From Allomyces macrogynus ATCC 38327 (lineage: Eukaryota > Blastocladiomycota > Blastocladiomycetes > Blastocladiales > Blastocladiaceae), in NCBI GenBank assembly GCA_000151295.1, contig GG745330.1:39110-103109 (forward strand): 64,000 nt of DNA, given 5' to 3'. Position numbers and translations under genes: made by a program. Positions 22,832-34,135 of the stretch are shown one piece after another; position 1 is the first letter of the stretch, and every line of letters starts with the position of its first letter. The notes below the pieces were generated by a model, which was given only the letters and a program-made list of their open reading frames with translations, did not search any database and had not been told where the DNA came from.

Positions 22832-25800
22832 TCAGTCTTGATACACGGCCTTGACACAAAAGCACTCTTCGCTGTTCCCTTCCGGATCGTTGATAAAAAT
22901 GAGCACGTCCACGCGAGTCGCCAAGTCCAGAGCCGCAAACGCGAGGTGCAGGTAAATCGCTGCACCCGGCGCCAACTCAAACACGTCCTCGCGCACCGAC
23001 ACCAGCGCGTGGTGGCTGCACGACACTTCGAAAACTTTGGTGGTTCCGTACGGGTTGGTAAACGAAATGCGCTATGCAAGAACGATGGTGAGTCTGGACC
23101 GCGCGATGAAATTGAGCCGAGAACAAACGATACCTTTGACGCTGGTTTGCCCAGTGGCAGCGTGAGCTGGAACGTCTTGGTGACGACGGGCGGGAGCGCA
23201 CGACACTGCACGATCCAACCCCACAGGAGTTTTCGAGTCGCTGGGTCTGCGGATCGGGGTGATAAAGTTGTTAGCTTCAGCACATGGTGAGCATCCCGAA
23301 ACGTAACGCTCACGCACCAACCAAGTGCACGACGACGCGCTGATCACCCACGTCCATCGGTCGGTACCGCACGGCGACTTCGGAGCACCCGCCCGCGGGC
23401 AGCGCCAAAATCCCGTCGGGCACAGTAAATTCATGTGAGCTCGAAAAGCACCGGACGTTGGCCACCGGGTCATTGCCACGGGCAATCAGGGCTGCGCGTG
23501 TCACTTGCCCGACATGGCCCGACAAGTCGATGCGCTGGTACCCGTGCAGCGACACCCGACAGACGTGACGCAGCTCGAGGCCATACGGGTCGGCAAATGC
23601 AAACAGGCACACGTCGCGCACGCCGACTTCACGCGCCGCGCGCACCTTGACGTGAATGTCGGACCCCTCCATGGAACAGTAGACGTCGTTGTCGAAGCAC
23701 CGGATCGCCTTGACTTCGGGCGGGTGCAAGGCTAAACGGCAGAGCACAGAGGTGGAGCGTGAGTGAAGAAGCGGCAGAACAACCGCTATAGATGAGAAAA
23801 GCGCCGTACCAAAATGCTCCAAAGGAATACGATGTCGAAAGTACTCATTACCGGGCACAAAAAACGTGAGCGTCGAGTGGACTGGGGGCGGGTGGACCTG
23901 GAATGACGCCTCAAGCCGCGCAATGGCCTTACCCGAATGGACGTCGTGGACGCCAATCGAGGTGGTGATTTCGGTCCCGCGGTTGACGGCCGTGAAGAGC
24001 ATCGGGATCACCTTGGACTCGAGCGGGGCCAGGAGCAGCTCGCACTGGTTTCCCTGGCGGTGCACGACGGCGCTCTCGTCGTTGTAACCAAACACGCGCA
24101 GCTCGTCTTGCTCGGAGAGGATCCTGTCAGTGGTCAAAACTGGCTGGTCAGCATTCGTTTTCACGCATACACTGAGCAGATGGATCGAGAGATGCGCACC
24201 TAATGTTCGAGTCGCCCAGCACAATCTTGTAAAGCGCCTGGGCATTGCGCGGGTTTGAGACGTGGAACTCGAAGAAATGGCTGCACCCAAACATGACGTG
24301 ACCGCGGTAGTGGGTCGTCATGACGTGGTGGAGCACTTTAGCAATCTCCGAGTGCTTTTTCCTGGACAGCAGCGCACGTCAGGGTTAGTTTGCTACTACG
24401 AACTACTTGCCAGATTGAGTCAGAACGTACTGGTCACGAGCGGCCCGCACCTCACCCAACAGCGTCGCGTACTGCACGCGCTTCTCAGCGAGCGAGAGCT
24501 GCTGCGGGACCGACAATGGCTGGTGCCGCGCCGCATGCAGTGCCACCCTTTTCCGGCCCTTGAGCACCTCGCGAAAATCGCCGACGCGATGCGTCGCATA
24601 CCGCGCGCTGTAAATGTCGGCCCACGATGTCCACGATGGCTCGTCAGGCGCATAGCCTTGGTTGGTCAGCGTCACGAACAAGTGCCCGAGATGCGCAGCC
24701 TGCTCGGTCGGCGCAAAGATCGGTGCCGGAACCAATCCACCGGCCCGCGACCGTCCTTGTCGCAATAGCCCGACGAGCGGGACCTTGGCAATACCGAGCA
24801 GCATGAGCGAGCGTGCGCACCAGACTTCCACCTCGAGTTGTTCCTGCGCGAGGTACTGCACAAACACGGGCGGCGCTGGCGTGCGGCTCGACATGCGATA
24901 CCGCGCGACCGAGAGAAACGGCACGTCACTTTCGAGCGGCACGTCAAACTTTTCGAGATACCCGTCGTTGGCGGTCGGGCTGTTTGCCGCGTACAAGACG
25001 GCAGGCCACGGGTTGGTGTCGCCGTCGCGCGAGCGCATGTGCAGCGTGGGCGACTGCCGCTTGTCAAAGTTGAAGAACGAGAGCGCAACCTGCACTTCGG
25101 TGGGTGGTGGATCGGCCTTGGAGATCCACGAGAGCGCCATGATCAAGATCGACACGCGGTTGACGACGAGCGGGTCGGCGACTTCCTTGTCCATGATCGG
25201 GTCGGCGGCCAACAGAATTTCGTGCATGACATGGTCGGGCGGGTACCGCGCAATCAGCAGACGGGCCATTTGCTGCCGCGTCAACCCCTCGACGCGCGGG
25301 CCCTCTTCCTGCGGGACGAGCGACACGCTCGAGTCGACGCGGTCGAGGGCAAATTCGGACGCGGATGCGGCGGCTGGTTTTGCCGGCTGGTCCGGCATCT
25401 CCTGTTCCACGGGCTCGCCTGGTGGTTCTTCTTCGCCAGCGAGCGGTTGATCCGGCTGCTGTTCTACGGGTTCGGGCAGCTGGCCGGTTCTGGAAAAGTG
25501 TCCGCTTCTCGAGGCAGACGCAGCAAGATCGGGCTCGGAATTGGGCGCAGAATCAAGGGCCATGCGCTGGACGACGGGAGCGGCTTTTGCCTTGACGGGA
25601 CTCGGTGGAACTGAAAGGCGTGCATGTCAGAATCGTCTTGAAACCGACTAAAATGACGAAAGGCAATGGATACGGACAGTCGGACACGTCAATCGTCAGG
25701 TGCAGCGGCAGTCGTAGCGCCGGGTCGCTGTAAAACTTCTTGCCGGGCAAAAACGGTCGTGCGCGCAGTGCGAGCTCAAAGTGGTCCGAGTACTTTGGAA

Positions 25801-27235
25801 AACGCCGTGCCGCGACCGCGTCCCACGCGGCCGTGATCCAGTTTCCGTCAATCAAGTACTCGAGCCAGAGCACCAGGTGCGTGTCGTCGTTGATGGACAC
25901 CTCGAGAAACTCGAGGTCATCATACTGGAGCCAATGCGCGCCCTCCTGCTGCGGGTACCCGCGCACAACCTTGGACACGAACATGAACGTGTTGTGGAAT
26001 GCGGCGCTCAGCCGCCGCTCCTCGATCGATGCCGACTCGGGTCCCGGCACGCCAAGCCGCGCGAGGACCGCCGCGTCGAGCTTTTGCAGGCCAGTTGTCG
26101 AATTGATACGGATCGCGCCGAGAACAACGTGCTCGAGCCGATCGAGCGAGTGGGTCCAGGTCGGGGTGAACACATTGACAGGAAGCGAGCGCGAGTAGGG
26201 CGGGTTGGCATCCAGATCGCTCAGCACGCGCAGCGACAGGGCCGAGCCGGTCACGTAGTTGAGCGAGGCAGTTGAGAAATCAATGGGCGTCTTGAGCAAG
26301 AACGCGCTGCGGAGCGAGCCGCGAATCAGCGGCAGGTTGTGGTCTTCGGGCACATGGAAGACGGGGATTGGGCACCAGGCGAGCGAGATGCTTTGGCCGC
26401 TACCTGTGGACGCGATGCCTTATTATGAGCACTAGGAGGTTCAAGGGAACCCATGGGGTTGTCGCGCACCTTGTAAGAAAAACTCGGCCAAGATGGCGAC
26501 GTGCTTGATGTACGGCGAGACAAGACTGAAGATTGGCTACAACGTCACCGACCACACAATTCGAGCCGTCAGCTACGAATTCTCTGCCATAATCGAGATG
26601 ACTTGGTGTCGTAGCGCGAACCTTTTCGTACAGCTCAAGCGAGACCAGCGGCGCACTTCGCTGAACCAGCGGCACGTCGCGCGAGATCAACTAGGCCCGG
26701 CAATAATTCGCATCAGTGGAGAACGCTCAGACAGAGTAAAGGGCCCTGAAAATCACAATTTCACCTGCTGGATGACGCCCGGGTTGTCGTGCTGACTCTC
26801 ATCGTAGACAATGGCCAGCATGTCCGAGTAGGACGCGCCAAATGGGCGGGCAGCAACCCCGTCGAACCAAGACAACGTAACGCCGACTGCAGCAACGCCG
26901 TGAAGACTTGGAATACCGGGCAAAGGCACGACCGACTCGTTTGGCCCACCACGACGACGGCGACCACCCGCGTTCTCGCCCCTTGCTCCTTGGCGCCTCG
27001 GGTCGGCCTCGTCGTCGGCCCACCCCTCGTCAGCCGTGTCAGACTCGGTCTCGGTGACGGTTTCGGCGCCGTTGGCATACTCGGTAACGGATTGCCAGAC
27101 GGCGTCGGAGATGGGCAGCGCGCGAACAGATGTAAGCGTGAGCTGAATCGATGCATTGGGGGCGCCGGCGGCCGCCTCTTCGCTCACAAATGGAAGTGGG
27201 CTGTTTGCGAGCACTTGGTCAATGAAGTCGGCCAT
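22832..27235 (-). CDS. NPHP4: Nephrocystin-4 homologue (ciliary transition-zone protein)
   Basis: The C-terminal exon ends VDVLIFINDPEGNSEECFCV-KAVYQD, almost residue for residue the end of animal NPHP4. Further family blocks include LLRQGRSRAGG, VEVWCARSLMLLG, VFGYNDESAVV and HDVHSGKAIARLE, plus an N-terminal lipid-binding-like region with DDTHLVLWLEYL. ATG at 27235 (MADFIDQVLANS) is chosen because the frame runs further upstream only into non-coding-looking sequence. The product is about 1,250-1,300 residues over many exons, somewhat shorter than the animal protein (about 1,400). A Pro/Glu-rich linker at codons around 25540-25370 precedes the conserved centre. NPHP4 sits at the ciliary gate with NPHP1/RPGRIP1L. 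With IFT172 it marks a flagellated life stage. Some exon edges are approximate. Confidence 0.9.
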
Positions 27236-27557
27236 CGTGCAGTTACGATTAGGGGGTGTACGTTGACGACTAAGTCGTTTCATGGCGCTTGGAGTCGCAA
27301 AGATGGGACGATGTTGTGCTGATCGCGTGCGGTGGACGCGGTGGAGATGCACATGCGGTTGAGGGGATTGGCAGTCCTCCGAGTCATTGTCGGAGCGCGC
27401 TTGCTTGATCAGGCCCACATGTCTGTGCAAGCTGTACAAGCACCGTGCACCAAACACTGGTTGCGGCACTCACAAAACACGGTCGACGTTTCCAGCGGCC
27501 AAGACCCGTCGTCACCCACAACTCTTCTCTTCAATCAAACCCGTTGCTGCTGTTTAA
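27236..27557. promoter_or_regulatory. Intergenic region upstream of NPHP4
   Basis: About 320 bp between the NPHP4 start and the first ATG of the LRR locus on the other strand. No specific element recognised. Confidence 0.3.
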
Positions 27558-29480
27558 ATGACGCTTTCTCGGCCCGCCACGATGCCTCGTCAGGCCCAAG
27601 ATACTGACACCGACTGCTCTCATCTGAGCTGCACCAATGCGGGTGCTCATCAATGTGGCGCTGCTGCTGCCGCTGCCACGGATCCCGATGTTCAGGCCGC
27701 TGAAGATTAAAGATTTGGACGAGCTTGTCTCTGGTGTTACCGCTTCTACAACGCTCGCTCAAGTGATGTTACGATCAGCAGCTTGCACTTTGAGTTGCTA
27801 CCAATGGTTGTGAAGACACGCATTGCAGAGCGCTCATTTGATGCCATCAAGCCTTGTGGTTCTGAGGACCTGGTTTCGCTCGTGTACACGTCACTGTCAT
27901 GGTTCACTCCTGCTCTCGAAGCTGCTTTGTGCCCCATGCTGAACCCTACATTGCCTCTGAGCTGCTGGTGGTCAAGGATGTGCACCTGTATCGTGACAGC
28001 CATGCCTGTTCCGTACAAGGCGTTGCACAGCACCATCCATGTGCTGTGGCACGAAGTGAGAGGGCTTCTCACGTTTTTGGCCATGGCCCTGCCTCCATTT
28101 CTCACTTCCCTCCACCTGTACCCGGGCCACAAGGATATTAGTGGTGAGTGGGCTGACTTGGTTGCCAAAAGCCCCTGTCTCTGCAAGATCTCCACGTGTA
28201 CATTCTGGCTGTTGTGCCAAACTTCCACCAGGAAGTGCTCTTTCCTGTGCTGAACCGACTTTTGCATCTCACGACGCTTCATGTCAAAGCGCATGGGATC
28301 ACTGATCCTGTGTGCTGCAAGAGCCAGTGACTGGTGCCCTTTATTATTAGCAGCCTTGGCGCTGTGCATCCATCCCTGCTTGCTGGTGGTGAAAATGGAG
28401 CCTCGCCCAACTGTGCCACTCCAAAAGCTGTGTTCTAGCACTCATCATGCTTTCATGGAATATCGCGCCCATCATCATTGTGTCACTCCTCAATTTGCTG
28501 GATGCGCCTCGGCTGGCTGTCTGGTCCTAACCATGTTTCAAACGGACATTTTCGGGATGGAAAAAACCGAGTGGGGCTACATGGAGGTGATTATGCTCAT
28601 GCGGCAGGCCCTGCCCAAATTCCAGTGTCTTCACTCTTTGGAGCTTCATGCTGCAGACTATGTTATTTGCCGCCGCCGTTGAGCTTGGACATAGTGCATG
28701 TTTGCTCCACGACCATGATTGCAGGAATCACGTCAATTGTGCCGCAACTCTCCACCCTGATACTCGACTTGCTGGTGAGCCTGTTCTGTTGGCTGGGGAT
28801 TGCCATCACATTGGACCTTCCCATTCCCCCCACTCTTGATGTCGTTTCCGTCCGAAAACGACGCCCTCTCTCTGTTATTGACAGCGGCATCCTACTGTCC
28901 ATTCGCAAGTTGTGGCTCGCTGGTCATCTGACATGCAGTGCTGGATCGGCTTGCCTCAATGCAGCTCCTGTGGCTCAAGTCTCTCCACCTAGCTGATATT
29001 GATACATCAGACCCGCTGGTGATACTTGGCGCTCTTCATCGTCTGATTCATTCCGGTGTCACAGAGCTCTCCCTGAGGCATGTAAACTTGGCCGACCCAT
29101 TCAGCATGTCCCAAATGCTGCAAGTTGGCCATGTGGGGCCTGACTTCTTCCACACCGTGATTTGGGACGGTGCCGCGCTCGCTGAAGTCTTGCGTCACGT
29201 GCCGCATCCACGCATCTTAGAACTGTCGCCTTTCCGCACGACCAACGCGGCGGCGGCAGACTTGATTGGCGTGTTGCCAACAGCGACGCTCACGGCGCTC
29301 GATTGGTCTAATCCATGCGACAATTTGGACTTGGTCGCACGGAGCATGCTTTTGCGCGACTGGCCCGTGCTCAAAGACGTTCAGATTGGTGGGTCCCACA
29401 ACTTTCCGTCAATGGAGTTGCGGCAGGCCATGAACGCGCGCGGATGGCGCGATTATTGCCCCATGCATTTCGAGAGATGA
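27558..29480 (+). pseudogene. Leucine-rich-repeat protein locus with disrupted frames
   Basis: Base composition drops relative to the flanks. LRR-like stretches appear one after another but in different frames: LPMVVKTRIAERSFDAIKPC (from about 27795), LPPFLTSLHLYPGHKDI, LNRLLHLTTLHVKAHGITD (about 28250-28305), ALPKFQCLHSLELHAADYV (about 28605), IVPQLSTLILDLL, and finally an intact 180-residue frame (28938-29480, LASMQLLWLKSLHLADIDTS to the stop). The first ATG frame (27558) hits a stop after 50 codons. Some switches coincide with possible introns, such as GTGAGT at about 28143 and GTGAGC at about 28773, so a multi-intron gene is possible. Decay is equally likely. Resembles F-box/LRR-type families; no F-box is certain. 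Confidence 0.5.
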
Positions 29481-29802
29481 TTTCGGGCGTGGCTGCGTGT
29501 GGGTTGGTGCACCGCGACCTCATTCGAGTCGCGGTGGAGAAGGAAGCGAACGCGAGGGAGAATCATATGTTGGTTGGAATCAATTGGTGATTGTGGAGGC
29601 AGTCAGTCGTCAATCGCTGCGAATGGGTTGAGAACAAATGCATGGAACCTGTAAACGTCGTTGGCTCATGGCTCAAGATAAAAGCATGAACTTGGAAACA
29701 TCAGTATGCCTTGGAGCTGACCAAACTTTGTATTTACCGCTTAAGAAGGAGCCCGTTTATAACAAATCAGCCCGGAGACAAAAACCATTGATTTGTTTAT
29801 TG
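29481..29802. other. Convergent 3' region
   Basis: AT-richer sequence between the LRR locus and the DDRGK1 stop. A minus-strand AATAAA lies at 29796-29801, immediately after the DDRGK1 stop codon, and may be its poly(A) signal. No gene seen. Confidence 0.35.
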
Positions 29803-31454
29803 TCAGCCATGGACAGGCAGAAGCAAGGCACGTGCCTCGAACTTGGCGATGCGCCCGTGCTCCAAGAGCTGCTGCCGAATCAGCGCGATCCGCTCGCGGT
29901 CCAGGTAAATGAACCGGCCTAGTTGAGTGCGGTGATGCTACTTGAGACGACGCGGCAACCGAAACGACGACAAGACAGGCAAAATGGCCCATACCTTGGT
30001 CGTCAAACTGGCCGATCCACTTCTCTTCCTCGAGATTGTCCTCGACAAACACCTGCAGCTCGTCGAGCCGCACGTCGAGCTCCTTGGCGGCCACTTCGAG
30101 ATCAACAACGCACCGGTCCTGTTAACCAGACACATCAGTCAACTACGGTTGTCGTCACAAACAGGTGCGAGAACGCGTCGTCAGATGAGCGCACTTTGAA
30201 GTACTGCTCGGCCACATCCTCAATGTCGTAGACGCTCTGCTTCTGAGCCTCTTCGAGCTCCTTCCAGGCAAGCTCGCGCTCGCGCCGCTTTTGCTCGGCC
30301 AACAGCTCCTTGGCTCGGCGTGCCTCCTGTGAATGCAGCAAAGGTGAAGTAAGTCGCGCGAACTCGGACTCAAGGCAGTGAGCTAACAAATCAAACCGTA
30401 CCTCTTCCTGTTGCAGCTCTTCTTGCTCGGCCGCGCGGCGCGCGCGGTCCTCGGCCTGCGCAACACGACGCTTCTCGCGCTCCTCGAAGTACGCGACCTC
30501 CCACTACACGCGCAAGCCATATGAGTAACTTCGTGCGATTGACAAAAGCTGGAACAAAAGTCAGACGTACCTCGCGGTGTCGCCGCATATTTTCACGCAT
30601 CTCGTTACTGCGCGCCTTCTTCTTGCCCAGACGCCGAGGTTGGTGGAGCACACCGTTGCCTAGCCGCGAAGTACATGTGAGCTCCGAGTTGGATGCAGCA
30701 GTGCATGCCACGACAATAGCAACTGACTTGCTTCCTGCGCCTCGAGTCGCGCGAGTTGTTCAGCACGCGCCGCCTCCAATCGCGCCTGCGCGCTCGACCC
30801 AGCAACGGGAGGGGGTTCAGGAGGGTTTTCCGGAGCGTGTTCGGGTTCGCCGGGATGCGCCATTACGGGCGCGACCGGCTCCGGCTCTAATATGGTCGCT
30901 TCGGGAACACGGTCGAGATGATGGCGCGCAGAAACAGCAGCAGGTTCGGCGTTCGCCTGCGGGGAAGGCTCAGCAGCGGAACTCTCAACATTCTCCACCG
31001 GTTCTTGTTCAATCTGCGGTGCAGTTGCGGCCGTGAGAAGCGAGTTGGCAGGTTGAGGGGCAGCGGGTTGTGGGTTGGCGGGCTGTGCGAACGCGAGCAG
31101 CGCGTCGGCGAGTGGCGGAACGACAGTGCGCGGAGAAATCTTCTGCAAGTCTTCAGATTGCGGGGCGATTCGCTGAGGAACAGCGGGTCCGTCGGCTAGG
31201 GGGACGTCGAGCGGCTGGACCGACGTTGATTCCGAGTGGATCTCGCGCTGAACCAAGATAGGGGCCGAATCCACCGGGTCACGGTGCAGAGTCTCCGGCG
31301 CTGTCGACACGGGAACGGCAGGTAAAGGAATGGTCGTGGTCGGTTTGGGGGTTGCGAGCGAGTAAACGAGCCAAGTCGCCAGGCCCACAAACGGCGTGAA
31401 CAGAATGGCCCAATCGATCCATTCCAGGTCGTCAAAGTCGAAATCGAAATCCAT
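29803..31454 (-). CDS. DDRGK1: DDRGK1/UFBP1 homologue (UFMylation E3 cofactor at the ER)
   Basis: ATG at 31454 starts MDFDFDFDDLEWID, followed by one membrane helix, WAILFTPFVGLATWLVYSLA, then a Pro/Ala/Glu-rich linker. Five or so introns follow; the first (donor GTCAGT, acceptor GGCTAG near 30660) joins to KKKARSNEMRENMRRHRE, then WEVAYFEEREKRRVAQAEDR and EARRAKELLAEQKRRERE, the family's long charged helix. The C-terminal winged-helix region carries the signature DDQGRFIYL (DDRGKFIYI in animals) and ends at 29803. DDRGK1 anchors the UFL1 ligase complex to the ER and promotes UFM1 attachment to ribosomes and other targets. The order of membrane helix, charged helix and DDRGK motif makes identity strong. 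Confidence 0.88.
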
Positions 31455-31979
31455 GGTCGACAGATTGCAGGGGCTCGTGGGGTCGGTCGTTGGCGAGAGA
31501 TGGAATAGTCTGGCAGTGCAGCTCAATCTTACATCGGAGACCAAGACCAGAAAGGACAGGCCATCGTCGGGGTCACGCTCCAGTGACTTGGAAAATGACC
31601 AGGATGCATTTGAGTGCAAAGTGTTGGTGCTCTGAAAGTCGTTTATTACATTTCATTTCAGTCCTAGTCCTGGCACACTGAGCTGCTCCGCATCTTGGCC
31701 ACAGATAATTCGAGACATTCTGCAGCCGCAACACGACGATCAAGAAGGCAATTGACGACCACGGCCGCTCCGCGTTATCGATCAAGTGCAGCCGAGACCG
31801 TGCCAACCAAAAAACTTATCGAGCTTGCCGTGCCGTGCAGGCCAGCACGGATCATTGCGGCCGCTGATACTCGCGACCGTGCGAAGACTTGCGAGCACCG
31901 ATCTTGCCGAATTTATTTATGACGATACTGGCGACTTCATCAGATGTTGCCAGCTCCAGCCGCCGTTTCTCCACAAGTC
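31455..31979. promoter_or_regulatory. Divergent promoter region of DDRGK1 and the TBC gene
   Basis: About 525 bp between start codons, AT-richer than the flanks. Short frames on both strands show no protein-like sequence. Confidence 0.35.
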
Positions 31980-34049
31980 ATGTCCGACTTTCGAGCGCGG
32001 TACTTGTCGCGTCGGCGAGGTGCAAACAAATTGCTGCACGATGCTGACGGCAATGTCATGTCGTCGACAGGGTCGCGCTCTTCGAGCACCTCCTCGACCC
32101 AAAATCGCACTCCGTGCTCGACTTTGAGCGCATCCGACGACTATGCTACCACGGCATTCCTGAATCGGGCAATATCCGGCAACTATCATGGAAGGTTCGT
32201 ATCTCTGTCGTCTTTCGCCAGGCCAGAATGATAGACGGCTGTTGCAGTCGTGGTCGCTCATCGTTTGACGCCAGGACCAAGCTGCTGCTCAATTTCATTC
32301 CTAGCGACACGTCCTCGTGGAAATCTATTGTCGCGACCAAGCGCTCCATTTACCACGGCTTTGTGCGCGACTTCTGCGACGTCCGGCCGACCGTCGAATA
32401 CGATACCGCGTCCGCCGAGGACCCACTCGCCAACAGTGTGTGTACGCGCTCAATTTGTGCCGTGAATTGCCGTGAAAATGATGTGCATTGACGAATTTGG
32501 CACTGTCCACCCTGAAATGTAGGACCCGCTATCGTCACCGTCGAGCAGCGATTCCATGTCGCCGGGTGCGCGCGTGACGGACTTTGACCCGGCGCTCCTC
32601 GACGCAATTGACAAGGACGTGCGACGCACGCTGCCTTCGCTGTGCGTGGGCCGCTCGTAGCGCCGACCTTGATGTCTCCACGAACTGACCATGCTTCTCC
32701 ACCTCCCCGCCAGGTCCTTTTTTCATAGCCAAGTCTTGGAGGCGCCCAATACCGGGCTGCCGCCACGACGGCTATTCTTGCGGTGCACTAGCTCCTATGA
32801 TCAAAACTTCCACGCCGTCGAACGACTGCTCTACATTTTCGCCAAGCTCAACCCGGGCATCCAGTACGTGCAGGGCATGTCGTTTGTCGTCTTCCCCGTT
32901 TTTTACCTTCTCGCCAACGACAACGACCTCGACGGGAAGCGTACGTCGCTCGTTCGCCATCTGTGCAAGAACCCAACGGTGCTCAACTGATCCAAGTGCA
33001 TGACCAACCTAGTCAACGCCGAGGCCGACGCCTTTTTCCTCTTCCACGAAATCCTATCGGAGTACCGTGACCTCTTCATCGAGTCCATGGACACTGACGC
33101 GACCGGAATCAACTCGGCGCTCGCCTCGTTGCGCGACCGCGTCACGCACCTCGACCCGGACCTTGCGCACGACATGGAAAGCAAGGGCATCACCCCGGCC
33201 TTTTTCGCGTTCCGGTGGCTCACGTGCCTGTGCGCGCAGGAATTCGACCTCCCCGACCTCCTCCGTTTATGGGACTCGGTCTTTGCCGACCGGCAGGCCG
33301 CACGCAACCGCGGCGCCAACGAAGCCGAAACCGCGTGCCCGGACCCGGTCGCTGACGCACTTGTCGCGGCCACGTCCGGAAATCTCGCGCGGGACTTGAA
33401 CGAGGATATCGTGCACGTTGACCGCCGCGGTTTGTTCGTTACAGACTTTCTCGCGGGACTCTTGACGGCGCGCCGCGTCGCGCTGCTGGCAATGCCGTTT
33501 GACGAGGCGTTGCAGCTCCTGCAGCGGCGGCACTCGGACGTGTTTGATGCGGCATTGCGCGCGGCGTACCGGTTCGCCGCGGTCGGGGACAACGTGCCTG
33601 TATCACCGCCACCACATCACGCGCACGGGGTCGTGGCCGCGTACTCTGGCGCGGCGATCGAGGCCGCGGTTGCCGGGTGGACGGCCGTCTGGAAACGGGT
33701 CGGGAGTGTGGCGACGAGCGCGGCCGGGTCCGAAGTTGACGGCGACGAGCACGGCGGCGAAAACGACCACGTGCGCGACTCGACGATGCGCGCGCCGCCG
33801 CCGTTGCGCGGGCACACGCGATCGCAAAGCGAGTCGCCGCCCGTTGCCACCGTGCCGCCAACACCGACGACGACGGCGCGTGGGCATGGACGGCACTCGA
33901 GTCTTGGATCGATGAGCGGGATGATGTGGAACCGGCTCAAGAACGTGCGGTCGTCGATCACGACGATTCCGGCGTCGCCGACGCTCGATGCGGTCGCGGG
34001 GCCTGCCGGTGCGGGTGGGGGCGTGTCGTTGCCAGCGCCTGAGGTGTAG
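31980..34049 (+). CDS. TBC-domain Rab GTPase-activating protein, TBC1D13-like
   Basis: ATG at 31980 (MSDFRARYL). After an intron the frame reads VALFEHLLDPKSHSVLDFER and then IRRLCYHGIPE. The TBC domain continues with LNFIPSDTSSWKSIVATKRS, AIDKDVRRTLPSL, LLYIFAKLNPGIQYVQGMSF and FFAFRWLTCLCAQEFDLPDL, all matching the TBC1D13 subfamily. An in-frame TGA at 32987-32989 is removed by an intron at 32942-33012 (donor GTACGT, acceptor CCTAG), which joins DLDGK to LNAEADAFFLFHEI. The C-terminal 200 residues are Ala/Gly/Ser/Thr-rich and probably disordered. TBC proteins accelerate GTP hydrolysis on Rabs; animal TBC1D13 acts on Rab35 and Rab10. The Arg and Gln fingers are less clear: the IxxDxxR-type site is broken by an intron. 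Confidence 0.85.
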
Positions 34050-34135
34050 GAGGAAGATGGATGGAGAGCGCGTGGTGGGGAGAGCGCTGAGGATATAATT
34101 CGAAATAGGCAATTGACAATATCATGCTGGTTGTT

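Noticed and set aside
32987..32989. In-frame stop inside the TBC domain gene, suggesting a pseudogene
   Set aside because: A phase-matched intron (32942-33012, GTACGT donor, CCTAG acceptor) removes it and joins conserved TBC1D13 sequence.
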